Shown here: in pieces, positions 22,186 through 28,904 of the stretch | Position numbering within the stretch: position 1 is the stretch's first letter | How the letters are laid out: each line of letters begins with the position of its first letter | DNA from: Vulcanococcus limneticus LL | Lineage (GTDB): Bacteria; Cyanobacteriota; Cyanobacteriia; PCC-6307; Cyanobiaceae | Reading direction: 5' to 3' | DNA: 57,044 bases | Assembly (NCBI RefSeq): GCF_002252705.1 | Contig: NZ_NQLA01000017.1 | Coordinates: forward strand, 1-57,044 | Translations under genes and position numbers: made by a program | The notes under the pieces: generated by a model | The model's input: only the letters and a program-made list of their open reading frames with translations | What the model was told of the DNA's origin: nothing | Database searches by the model: none

Positions 22186-24948
22186 TTGACACGCCCAGCG
22201 TCTCCTGCCTGGCACGCCCTGGCCGCCGATGAGTGCCTGCAGCAGCTGGACGCGAGCCGGGCCGGCCTGTCCACGGCCCAGACCTCCGAGCGCCTCGCCC
22301 GCCTGGGCCTGAACCGCCTGGAGCTGGCGGCCGGCCGCAGCGATCTGCAGATCCTCTGGGATCAGTTCAGCAACGTGATGCTGATCATGCTGCTGGCCGT
22401 GGCGGCGGTGTCGGCGGTGGTGGCCCACGTGGAAGCCCGCTTCCCCAAGGACGCCATCGCGATCGTGCTGATCGTGGTGCTCAACGGCCTGCTGGGCTAC
22501 CTGCAGGAGAGCAAGGCCCAGCAGGCGCTGCTGGCCCTGCGCAACATGGCCCAACCGATGGTTCAGGTGCGCCGCGATGGCCAGTGGCAGCGGCTGTCCA
22601 GCGAGCAGCTGGTGCCCGGTGACCTGATCCGCCTGGAGGCGGGCGACCGGGTGCCCGCCGATGCCCGCCTGCTGGAGGTGGCCGAACTGGGCCTGCGGGA
22701 GGCGGCCCTCACCGGCGAGGCCGAGGCCGTGTTCAAGAAGGCGGAGCTGGTGCTGGAGCCGGGTACGCCGGTGCTCGAGCGCCAGAACTGCCTGTTCCAG
22801 GGCACCGAGGTGGTGCGCGGCCGCGGCGTGGCCTTGGTGACGGCCACGGGCATGGCCACCGAACTGGGCCAGATCGCCGAGCTGATCAACACGGCCGGCG
22901 GCGAGGACACGCCCCTGCAGCAGCGGCTGGATGGCCTGGCCAAGGTGCTGGTGAGCGGTGCCCTCGCCCTGGTGGCGGTGGTGATGGGGGTTGGTGTGGC
23001 CATGGGGCTGGACCTGCTCAACCTGCTGGAGGTGGCCCTCTCGATGGCGGTGGCGATCGTGCCGGAGGGTCTGCCCGCCGTGATCACCGTGACCCTGGCG
23101 ATCGGCACCCAGCGCATGGTGCGCCGCGCCGCCCTGATCCGGCGCCTGCCGGCCGTGGAGGCCCTCGGGTCGGTGACCGTGATCTGCTCCGACAAGACCG
23201 GCACCCTCACCCAGAACCGCCAGGTGGTGCAGGAACTGCGCAGCGGCACCGAGGCGGTGACCGTGGGGGGTCAGGGTTACGAGCCGGTGGGCTCCTTCAG
23301 CGCCACCGCCCTGACCGCCCCGGCCGGGGCCAGCCCGGGCAGCGTGCCCGGCGGTCGGTCGCTTTTGCTCCAGGCCGGGGTGCTCTGCAGCGACGCCGAA
23401 CTCAAGCAGGATGGCCCCAGCGCCTGGGAGATCCTGGGTGATCCCACCGAGGGGGCCCTGGTGGTGGTGGCCGCCAAGGACGGGGTGGACGACTTCGCCC
23501 TGCGCAACCGCTTCCCGCGCTCGGCTGAGATCCCCTTCAGTTCCGAGCGCCAGCTGATGGCCGTCTGGGTGGAGGACCCGGACGGCACTCTGCAGGCGCC
23601 CCTGGGGGCGGTGGCCGCGGGTTCCAGCCGGCTGCTGATCACCAAGGGCGCTCCGGAAGTGATCGTGGCCAGCTGCGACCGCTGGCTGGATGGCTCCGGC
23701 GTGGTGCCTCTGGATCCGGCCCAGGCCCAGTGGTGGCTGGAGCAGGCCCGGGAGCTGGCCGCCGGCGGGCTGCGGGTGCTGGCCTTCGCCTGCGCCCCCC
23801 ACCATCCCAGCCCGGAGCTGGAGCTGGAGCGGCAGGTGCTGCTGGGCCTGATGGCCCAGCTCGATCCCGCCCGCCCCGAGGTGACCGAGGCCGTGGCCAC
23901 CTGCCGGCAGGCCGGCATCCGCCCCGTGATGATCACCGGCGACCACCCGCTCACCGCCCGGGCCATCGGCGCGGGCATCGGCCTCACCAGCGCCGATGGC
24001 GAGGTGGTGCTGGGCCGGGAGCTGGAGGGCTTCGATGACGCCACCCTGCAGCAGGTGGTGGCCCGCTGCAGCGTCTACGCCCGGGTGGCCCCCGAGCAGA
24101 AGCTGCGGATCGTCAAGGCCCTGCAGGCCAACGGCCAGGTGGTGGCCATGACCGGCGACGGCGTCAACGACGCCCCGGCCCTGAAGCAGGCCCACATCGG
24201 GGTGGCCATGGGCATCACCGGCACCGAGGTGAGCAAGGAAGCCGCCGACATGGTGCTGCTCGACGACAACTTCGCCACGATCGTGAGCGCGGTGGAGGAG
24301 GGGCGGCTGGTGTACGCCAACATCCGCCGCTTCGTGAAGTACATCCTCGGCAGCAACGTTGGCGAGCTGATCACCATCGGTGCCGCGCCCCTGCTGGGCC
24401 TCACCGGCGTGCCGATGACGCCGCTGCAGATCCTCTGGATGAACCTGGTGACCGACGGCGTTCCGGCCCTGGCCCTGGCCCTGGAGCCTGGGGAGGACGG
24501 CTTGATGCTGCGGCCACCGGCCCGCCCCGGCGAGTCGATCTTCGCCCGCGGCATCGGCCGCTACATCGTGCGCATCGGCCTGGTGTTCGCTGCCATCACG
24601 ATCGTGATGATGGTGTATGCCGCCCGCAGCGGAGCCCCCTGGCAGCCCATGGTGTTCACCACCCTCTGCCTCGCCCAGATGGGCCACGCCCTGTCGGCCC
24701 GCAGTGACCTGCCCCTGAGCCGGGTCGCCCCCTTTTCCAACCCCTGGCTGCTCTGGGCCGTGGTGCTCACCACGGGTCTGCAGCTGGCCCTGCTCTACGT
24801 GCCAGCCCTCTCGAGCTTCTTCGGCACGGTGCCCCTGGCCGGCCACGACCTGCTGGTGTGCGTGGGCTTCAGCCTCGTGTTCTTCGTCTACCTGGAGCTG
24901 GAGAAGTGGTGGCGGCTGTGGCGGCGCCGTTCCAGCGCCAACGCCTGA
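22186..24948 (+). CDS. P-type cation ATPase 1 (P2A, Ca2+-type)
   Basis: 920 residues from TTG 22186, chosen because it aligns with the start of the paralogue at 28905 (both then read ...WHALA) and follows a -10-like hexamer at normal spacing. Order: actuator N-domain, M1-M2, actuator with LTGEAEAV (Ala where TGES is usual), M4 PEGLPAV, phosphorylation DKTGTLT, nucleotide domain (KGAPEV), hinge GDGVNDAPA, M5 SNVGEL, M6 NLVTDGVPA. The SERCA-like Ca2+ ligands (Glu in M4, Asn/Glu in M5, Asn/Thr/Asp in M6) are kept, so Ca2+ export is likely. Paralogous to ATPase 2. Confidence 0.93.
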   Translation: MTRPASPAWHALAADECLQQLDASRAGLSTAQTSERLARLGLNRLELAAGRSDLQILWDQFSNVMLIMLLAVAAVSAVVAHVEARFPKDAIAIVLIVVLNGLLGYLQESKAQQALLALRNMAQPMVQVRRDGQWQRLSSEQLVPGDLIRLEAGDRVPADARLLEVAELGLREAALTGEAEAVFKKAELVLEPGTPVLERQNCLFQGTEVVRGRGVALVTATGMATELGQIAELINTAGGEDTPLQQRLDGLAKVLVSGALALVAVVMGVGVAMGLDLLNLLEVALSMAVAIVPEGLPAVITVTLAIGTQRMVRRAALIRRLPAVEALGSVTVICSDKTGTLTQNRQVVQELRSGTEAVTVGGQGYEPVGSFSATALTAPAGASPGSVPGGRSLLLQAGVLCSDAELKQDGPSAWEILGDPTEGALVVVAAKDGVDDFALRNRFPRSAEIPFSSERQLMAVWVEDPDGTLQAPLGAVAAGSSRLLITKGAPEVIVASCDRWLDGSGVVPLDPAQAQWWLEQARELAAGGLRVLAFACAPHHPSPELELERQVLLGLMAQLDPARPEVTEAVATCRQAGIRPVMITGDHPLTARAIGAGIGLTSADGEVVLGRELEGFDDATLQQVVARCSVYARVAPEQKLRIVKALQANGQVVAMTGDGVNDAPALKQAHIGVAMGITGTEVSKEAADMVLLDDNFATIVSAVEEGRLVYANIRRFVKYILGSNVGELITIGAAPLLGLTGVPMTPLQILWMNLVTDGVPALALALEPGEDGLMLRPPARPGESIFARGIGRYIVRIGLVFAAITIVMMVYAARSGAPWQPMVFTTLCLAQMGHALSARSDLPLSRVAPFSNPWLLWAVVLTTGLQLALLYVPALSSFFGTVPLAGHDLLVCVGFSLVFFVYLELEKWWRLWRRRSSANA

Positions 24949-24981
24949 ATCTGCCGCTGAATCCAGCAGCGCCGGCCGCCC

Positions 24982-25245
24982 TCAGGGCTGGCGCTCCACG
25001 ACCCGCTCCGTTGCGGTGGGTTCATCGGCATGGGCTTCGGCTGCCATCTGCAGCTCTTCCAGCATGCCGATACCGATGGCGAGGGGCACCAGCATCACCA
25101 CCCCCAGCAGGATCAGGCCGTGGGCCCTCAGCCAGCCCACCATTGGGTTGGGGGCATGCTGCGGCTGGGGACGCCCGCAGCCACAGCACACCAGCTGCCG
25201 GCCGACCAGGCTGAGCATGTGGTCACCGCAGTGGGGACAGGCCAT
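24982..25245 (-). CDS. Small membrane protein with N-terminal zinc ribbon
   Basis: 87 residues from the ATG of MACPHCGDHML. Two CxxC-type pairs (CPHC and CCGCG) form a zinc-ribbon-like knuckle in the first 25 residues. A membrane helix follows (LILLGVVMLVPLAIGIGML) and then an acidic tail. A zinc ribbon fused to one membrane helix is a common layout in small bacterial membrane proteins; the function is not known. It lies in the gap between P-ATPase 1 (convergent) and the antiporter. Confidence 0.65.
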   Translation of the reverse strand: MACPHCGDHMLSLVGRQLVCCGCGRPQPQHAPNPMVGWLRAHGLILLGVVMLVPLAIGIGMLEELQMAAEAHADEPTATERVVERQP

Positions 25246-25351
25246 GCGGAATCTTGAAACAAGGTTCAACCCTGGCAGCTGGGGCTGAATGCCCGCTGTT
25301 CCCTGTGAACAGTCGGGCTGTGGGGCCGTCTGTCCGGAGCTGGAGGGCGGT

Positions 25352-26440
25352 TCAGATCTCGGCGATGCGGCGCACCCGCCGCCACTTCAGGCTGCTCCAG
25401 GCCAGGAACACCAGCAGCAGCGGCAGGATCCCCACCAGCACCACCAGTCGGAACTCATCCGCCGAGTCCGGCAGACTGGTGGAGAGCACCTGGTCCACCA
25501 GGTAGAGCCCGTAGAGGGCCATCAGCAGGCCGCCCTCCAGGCGGTTGATCACGCCCCCGGTCCAGAAGATCGGCAGGCAGGCCAGGGTGGTGGCCACCAT
25601 CACCGGGAAATCGCGGACGAGCATCACGGGATCCACCCCCAGGCCGCGCCCGCCGCTCACCACCCCGCACAGCCCCAGGATCACGAGCTGGTTGAGCAGG
25701 TTGCTGCCCACCACGTTGCCGATGGCGATGTCGGCCTTGCCGCGGTAGGCGGCCACCAGCGAGGTGACCAGTTCGGGCATCGAAGTGCCGGCGGACACGA
25801 TCGTGAGGCCGATCACGGTTTCGCTCACCCCCAGGCCCAGGGCCGCGGCGGTGGCGCCCTTCACCAGCAGCTGGGAACCCACCACCAGCAGGCCCAGACC
25901 CGCGGCCAGCTTGGCCAAGGCCACCGGGGTGGGGGCCGCGTCGGCGGCATCGAGCTCATCGCCGTCCGCCTCCGGCTCCTCCTTGGCCGTGCGCATCTCC
26001 CAGATCACATTGATCACCGTGCCGGTGAGCAGCGCCAGGCCCGCCACCCAGGTGAGCCGGCCGCCCGAGGCCATGCCCCAGGTGGCCATCGACACCCCGA
26101 GCAACAGCGGCACGTCGCGGCGCACCAGCCGGCTCTTGACCCGCAGCGGCATCACCAGGGCGCTGGCGCCGAGCACCACCAGCACATTGAAGATGTTGCT
26201 GCCCACCACGTTGCTCACGGCGATGGCATCGCCGGCGGCGTTGCCCTGGATGGTGGAGAGCAGGCTCACGAACAGCTCCGGCGCGCTGGTGCCGAGCGAC
26301 ACCACCGTGAGGCCGATCACGATCTGGGGAATGCCCAGCAGCAGCGAGATGGCGATCGAGCCGGCCACGAACAGTTCACCTCCGCCGAAGAGGAGCAGGA
26401 TCCCGCCGAGGATCTCAAGCACGTTCCAGAGGTAGGGCAT
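25352..26440 (-). CDS. Calcium/sodium antiporter (CaCA family, YrbG-type)
   Basis: 362 residues from the ATG of MPYLWNVLEI. Ten-helix exchanger with two inverted alpha-repeats: LGTSAPELFVSLLS followed by NVVGSNIFN, and AGTSMPELVTSLVA followed by NVVGSNLLN. An acidic cytosolic loop (EEPEADGDELDAADAA) separates the halves, as expected. Exports Ca2+ in exchange for Na+ or H+. With the two P2A ATPases around it, this region is rich in Ca2+ export functions. Confidence 0.93.
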   Translation of the reverse strand: MPYLWNVLEILGGILLLFGGGELFVAGSIAISLLLGIPQIVIGLTVVSLGTSAPELFVSLLSTIQGNAAGDAIAVSNVVGSNIFNVLVVLGASALVMPLRVKSRLVRRDVPLLLGVSMATWGMASGGRLTWVAGLALLTGTVINVIWEMRTAKEEPEADGDELDAADAAPTPVALAKLAAGLGLLVVGSQLLVKGATAAALGLGVSETVIGLTIVSAGTSMPELVTSLVAAYRGKADIAIGNVVGSNLLNQLVILGLCGVVSGGRGLGVDPVMLVRDFPVMVATTLACLPIFWTGGVINRLEGGLLMALYGLYLVDQVLSTSLPDSADEFRLVVLVGILPLLLVFLAWSSLKWRRVRRIAEI

Positions 26441-26461
26441 GGCGGGGGCAAGGGTGCGGGC

Positions 26462-26467
26462 ATTATC
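26462..26467 (-). promoter_or_regulatory. -10-like GATAAT upstream of the antiporter
   Basis: GATAAT on the minus strand, 21 nt before the ATG. One of the closer matches to the classical TATAAT in this window. Confidence 0.45.
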
Positions 26468-26525
26468 GGCACCTGCGGCCCGCAGGCTGCGGCCGAGCGC
26501 CGTGGCCGGGCCGGGCCGATCTCCA

Positions 26526-26531
26526 TACGAT
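26526..26531 (+). promoter_or_regulatory. -10-like TACGAT upstream of a small exported protein
   Basis: TACGAT ends 39 nt before the ATG at 26571. Confidence 0.35.
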
Positions 26532-26570
26532 GGCCGCGAGCCCCGCCCATCCACTCCCCCCACCCCCGCC

Positions 26571-26846
26571 ATGACCCGACCCCTGCTTTGCCTGGCCCTC
26601 CTCGGCGCCATCGGGGGCCTGAGCGGCGCGGCGAGCCCGGCCCAGGCCGCCAGCGCGACCTTCGGCTCCTACATCTCTGAGGTGGATGCCTGCAACCGGG
26701 CCCAGCTGCCACTGCCGGCCAACGCCATCGTCACCCGCACCCGGGCATGGGTCGGCCGCCAGGGCGGCACCGTGACCTACACCTGCCGTGTCGATTGGAG
26801 CGACCGCAGCGGCACCCAGCCCAGCAACCTGCCGATCCTGTTCTGA
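26571..26846 (+). CDS. Small exported protein, unknown function
   Basis: 91 residues from the ATG of MTRPLLCLALLG. A clean signal peptide ends near PAQAASA, leaving about 63 residues that carry two cysteines (VDACNRAQ and VTYTCRVD), which could form one disulfide in the periplasm. The C-terminus is short and ends NLPILF. The fold is not recognised. It converges on the PilZ protein with 36 bp between. Confidence 0.65.
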   Translation: MTRPLLCLALLGAIGGLSGAASPAQAASATFGSYISEVDACNRAQLPLPANAIVTRTRAWVGRQGGTVTYTCRVDWSDRSGTQPSNLPILF

Positions 26847-26882
26847 CGGGCTGGGGGTAGGGCGGATGGCCTGGGCCTGGCC

Positions 26883-27269
26883 TCAGTCGGCCCAGCTGTC
26901 CTGGAGGTAGCTCTCCAGGAACGTATCGACCGGCAGGCCGCCCTGCTGCAGGAAGGAGAAGCCACAGAAGGCGTTGTGCATCTCCGGATCGCACCACTGC
27001 ACCGTGGCCTCCAGGCTCACCACCTCGGGCGACTGGGCATCGCGCATCGTGAGCTGGCAGCGGTGGCCCACCTGTTCGTCGAGATGGCCCTGCACCAGGG
27101 CACAGCAGCCCTCCCGCGTGATGTCCCAAAGGGTGGCCGGGTAGGTGAGGCCAGCGCCGTCCTGGCCATCGCCGTCCCCGGCAAAGCTCACCTCCACCAC
27201 GATCACCCCGGCGGAGAAGGGGATCGGCTGACGCTTGTGGCCCCGGGGGACCTTCTGCACGTTCGGCAT
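26883..27269 (-). CDS. PilZ-domain protein A
   Basis: 128 residues from the ATG of MPNVQKVPRGHKR. The two c-di-GMP-binding signatures of PilZ are visible: RGHKR (RxxxR) at residues 9-13 and DITREG (D-[ST]-x-x-G type) near 49. The domain closes with a beta-rich part and the tail FLESYLQDSWAD, nearly identical in form to that of PilZ protein B at 31871-32293. Probably a single-domain c-di-GMP effector; the partner is unknown. It is divergent from the trypsin-like protease. Confidence 0.8.
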   Translation of the reverse strand: MPNVQKVPRGHKRQPIPFSAGVIVVEVSFAGDGDGQDGAGLTYPATLWDITREGCCALVQGHLDEQVGHRCQLTMRDAQSPEVVSLEATVQWCDPEMHNAFCGFSFLQQGGLPVDTFLESYLQDSWAD

Positions 27270-27294
27270 CGCAGCCGTGGGAGGACGCAGCCTC

Positions 27295-27300
27295 AGCCTA
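27295..27300 (-). promoter_or_regulatory. -10-like TAGGCT upstream of PilZ protein A
   Basis: TAGGCT on the minus strand, 25 nt before the ATG. Confidence 0.4.
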
Positions 27301-27332
27301 GGGATGTTTCCCAGGGTTGCTAGCTGGGTGCT

Positions 27333-27338
27333 TACGGT
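27333..27338 (+). promoter_or_regulatory. -10-like TACGGT upstream of the trypsin-like protease
   Basis: TACGGT ends 24 nt before the ATG at 27363, the same spacing as at other genes. It supports the longer protein that includes the GRWL repeats. Confidence 0.4.
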
Positions 27339-27362
27339 TCGCCGCAGGGCTTGGGCGACGGC

Positions 27363-28343
27363 ATGGGCCAGGCAGGCGTGCGGTGCGTGCGGAGGCTGGG
27401 ACGTTGGCTCGGGAGGTGGCTCGGGCGTTGGCTCGTGCGGTGGCGGCGGGGGCTGCCAACCCAATGGTCTCGCCTGCGGATGGCCTTGCAGTGCCTGGAG
27501 CCGCCGCTGCCGGCTTCCGAGGTGTTCCGCCGGGTCTCGGGTTCGGTGGTGGCGATCGACGTGCCCGACGGGTCCGGCGGCGGCGTGCTGCTCAGCCGCG
27601 CGGGGCTGGTGGCCACGAACCACCACCTGGTGGAGGGCTGGAGCACGGTGCTGGTGCGGCTGACCAACGGCCACCGGGGGGCGGGCCGGGTGGTGCGGGC
27701 CTACCGCGATCCCGACCTGGCCTTCGTGCAGCTGGAGCCGCCGCTGCTGCAGGAGGCGATCGGCCTGGCCTCCCAGCCCCTGATCGGCGAGCGGGCCCCG
27801 GAGGGGCGGATGCCCCAGGTGGGTGAGACCGTGTATGCGATCGGCCATCCCCTCGGCCTCGAGTACAGCCTCAGCTCCGGCGTGGTGAGTGGCATCGATC
27901 GGTCGATCGAAGGGCGCCGCTACATCCAGCTCGATGCGGCGATCAATCCGGGCAACAGCGGTGGCCCCATCTGCGACGACCGGGCCCGGCTGGTGGGGCT
28001 GATCACCTGCAGTCGGGCCGAATCCCAGGGCCTCAACTTCGCGATCCCTGCGCCGCTGCTCTACCGCCGCTTCAACGACTACCTGCAGGAGCGGGCCCAG
28101 GGCGGCGTCCACTACTGCCCCAGCTGCGGCATGGCCTCCCGCAGCGCCGACTACTGCCACAATTGCGGCGCCCTGATCGCCCTGGCCGATGCGTTCGAGG
28201 AGCTGGGCGCCACGGCCGGATCCCCGGAAGCCCCCGGAGCCGCGGCAGATCCTGAGCCCCCCGCCGCCGAGCGCTGCCCTGTCTGTGGGGTGCCCAACCC
28301 CGAGCACCTGCCCTACTGCCCGGTCTGCGGCGCCACCCTCTGA
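27363..28343 (+). CDS. Trypsin-like serine protease with C-terminal zinc ribbons
   Basis: 326 residues from ATG 27363; an alternative ATG at 27480 would remove 39 residues. The N-terminus has four Arg/Trp-rich tetrapeptide repeats (LGRW LGRW LGRW LVRW). A HtrA-like protease domain follows with the full triad: His in ATNHHLVEG, Asp in RDPDLAFVQ and Ser in NPGNSGGP. There is no PDZ domain; instead two zinc-ribbon knuckles follow (CPSC...CHNC and CPVC...CPVC) joined by a Pro/Ala linker. It has no signal peptide, so it is probably cytoplasmic or membrane-bound via the basic helix. The YbjN-like gene follows 45 bp downstream. Confidence 0.85.
   Translation: MGQAGVRCVRRLGRWLGRWLGRWLVRWRRGLPTQWSRLRMALQCLEPPLPASEVFRRVSGSVVAIDVPDGSGGGVLLSRAGLVATNHHLVEGWSTVLVRLTNGHRGAGRVVRAYRDPDLAFVQLEPPLLQEAIGLASQPLIGERAPEGRMPQVGETVYAIGHPLGLEYSLSSGVVSGIDRSIEGRRYIQLDAAINPGNSGGPICDDRARLVGLITCSRAESQGLNFAIPAPLLYRRFNDYLQERAQGGVHYCPSCGMASRSADYCHNCGALIALADAFEELGATAGSPEAPGAAADPEPPAAERCPVCGVPNPEHLPYCPVCGATL
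27396..27443. repeat. 12-bp repeat coding the L-G-R-W units
   Basis: Four imperfect 12-bp units at 27396, 27408, 27420 and 27432, of the form CTCGGGCGTTGG, in frame with the protease gene. Confidence 0.85.
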
Positions 28344-28388
28344 CGGTCGGCCGCGGCACGGGCAGCCGCGACACGGGCGGACGTGGCG

Positions 28389-28877
28389 ATGACGGGCTTC
28401 CTCCCCGATCTGCTGGCCCGCTGGTTGCCCCACGAACCGGCCAGCCCCTCCCTGGAGCAGGTGGTGGACCTGGTGGATGAGGTGCTGGCGGGGCTGGGCA
28501 TCGATGGCCAGCGCGAGGACGGCGACGACGGGGCCGACTGGTCGTTGCAGGTGGGCAGCGCCACCCTCGAGCTGGGCCTGCACCACAACGTGATCCTCGA
28601 TGAGGACACCCTGGAGGTGCGTTCCCCGATCCTGCGGCTGCCCGAGCGCAACCTGCTGGCCTTCTACCGGCGCTGCCTGGAGCTGAACCGGATCGTGGTG
28701 GGCTGCTGCTTCGGGGTGGACGAGGACGTGGTGGTCGTGGCGACGGAGCGCACCCTGCCCGGCCTGGGTAAGCCGGAGGTCGCGCGGATGCTGCTGGATG
28801 TGGCCAGCGTGGCCGACCAGTTCGATGACGAGCTGGCCCGGGAATTCGGCGCCGAGCAACTGGGCCAGGCTCCCTAG
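28389..28877 (+). CDS. YbjN/CesT-like small protein
   Basis: 162 residues from ATG 28389 (GTG 28383 also possible). The first ~25 residues include a hydrophobic helix; then an alpha/beta domain with DWSLQVGSATLELGLHHNVI and NLLAFYRRCLELNRIVVGCC resembles the YbjN/type III chaperone fold, which is usually a protein-binding or chaperone-like module. The assignment is by pattern only. It is in line with the protease upstream and P-ATPase 2 downstream; its TAG stop begins the -10-like hexamer of the ATPase gene. Confidence 0.6.
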   Translation: MTGFLPDLLARWLPHEPASPSLEQVVDLVDEVLAGLGIDGQREDGDDGADWSLQVGSATLELGLHHNVILDEDTLEVRSPILRLPERNLLAFYRRCLELNRIVVGCCFGVDEDVVVVATERTLPGLGKPEVARMLLDVASVADQFDDELAREFGAEQLGQAP

Positions 28878-28880
28878 CGT
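28875..28880 (+). promoter_or_regulatory. -10-like TAGCGT upstream of P-type ATPase 2
   Basis: TAGCGT ends 24 nt before the GTG at 28905 and begins with the stop codon of the preceding gene. Confidence 0.4.
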
Positions 28881-28904
28881 GGGGTTCAAGCCGCCCCTCG
28901 GCGC

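Noticed and set aside
20941-24846. 1301-residue minus-strand open frame opposite the CNNM and ATPase 1 genes
   Set aside because: His/Gln/Gly-rich shadow frame without family features; both plus-strand genes are unmistakable.
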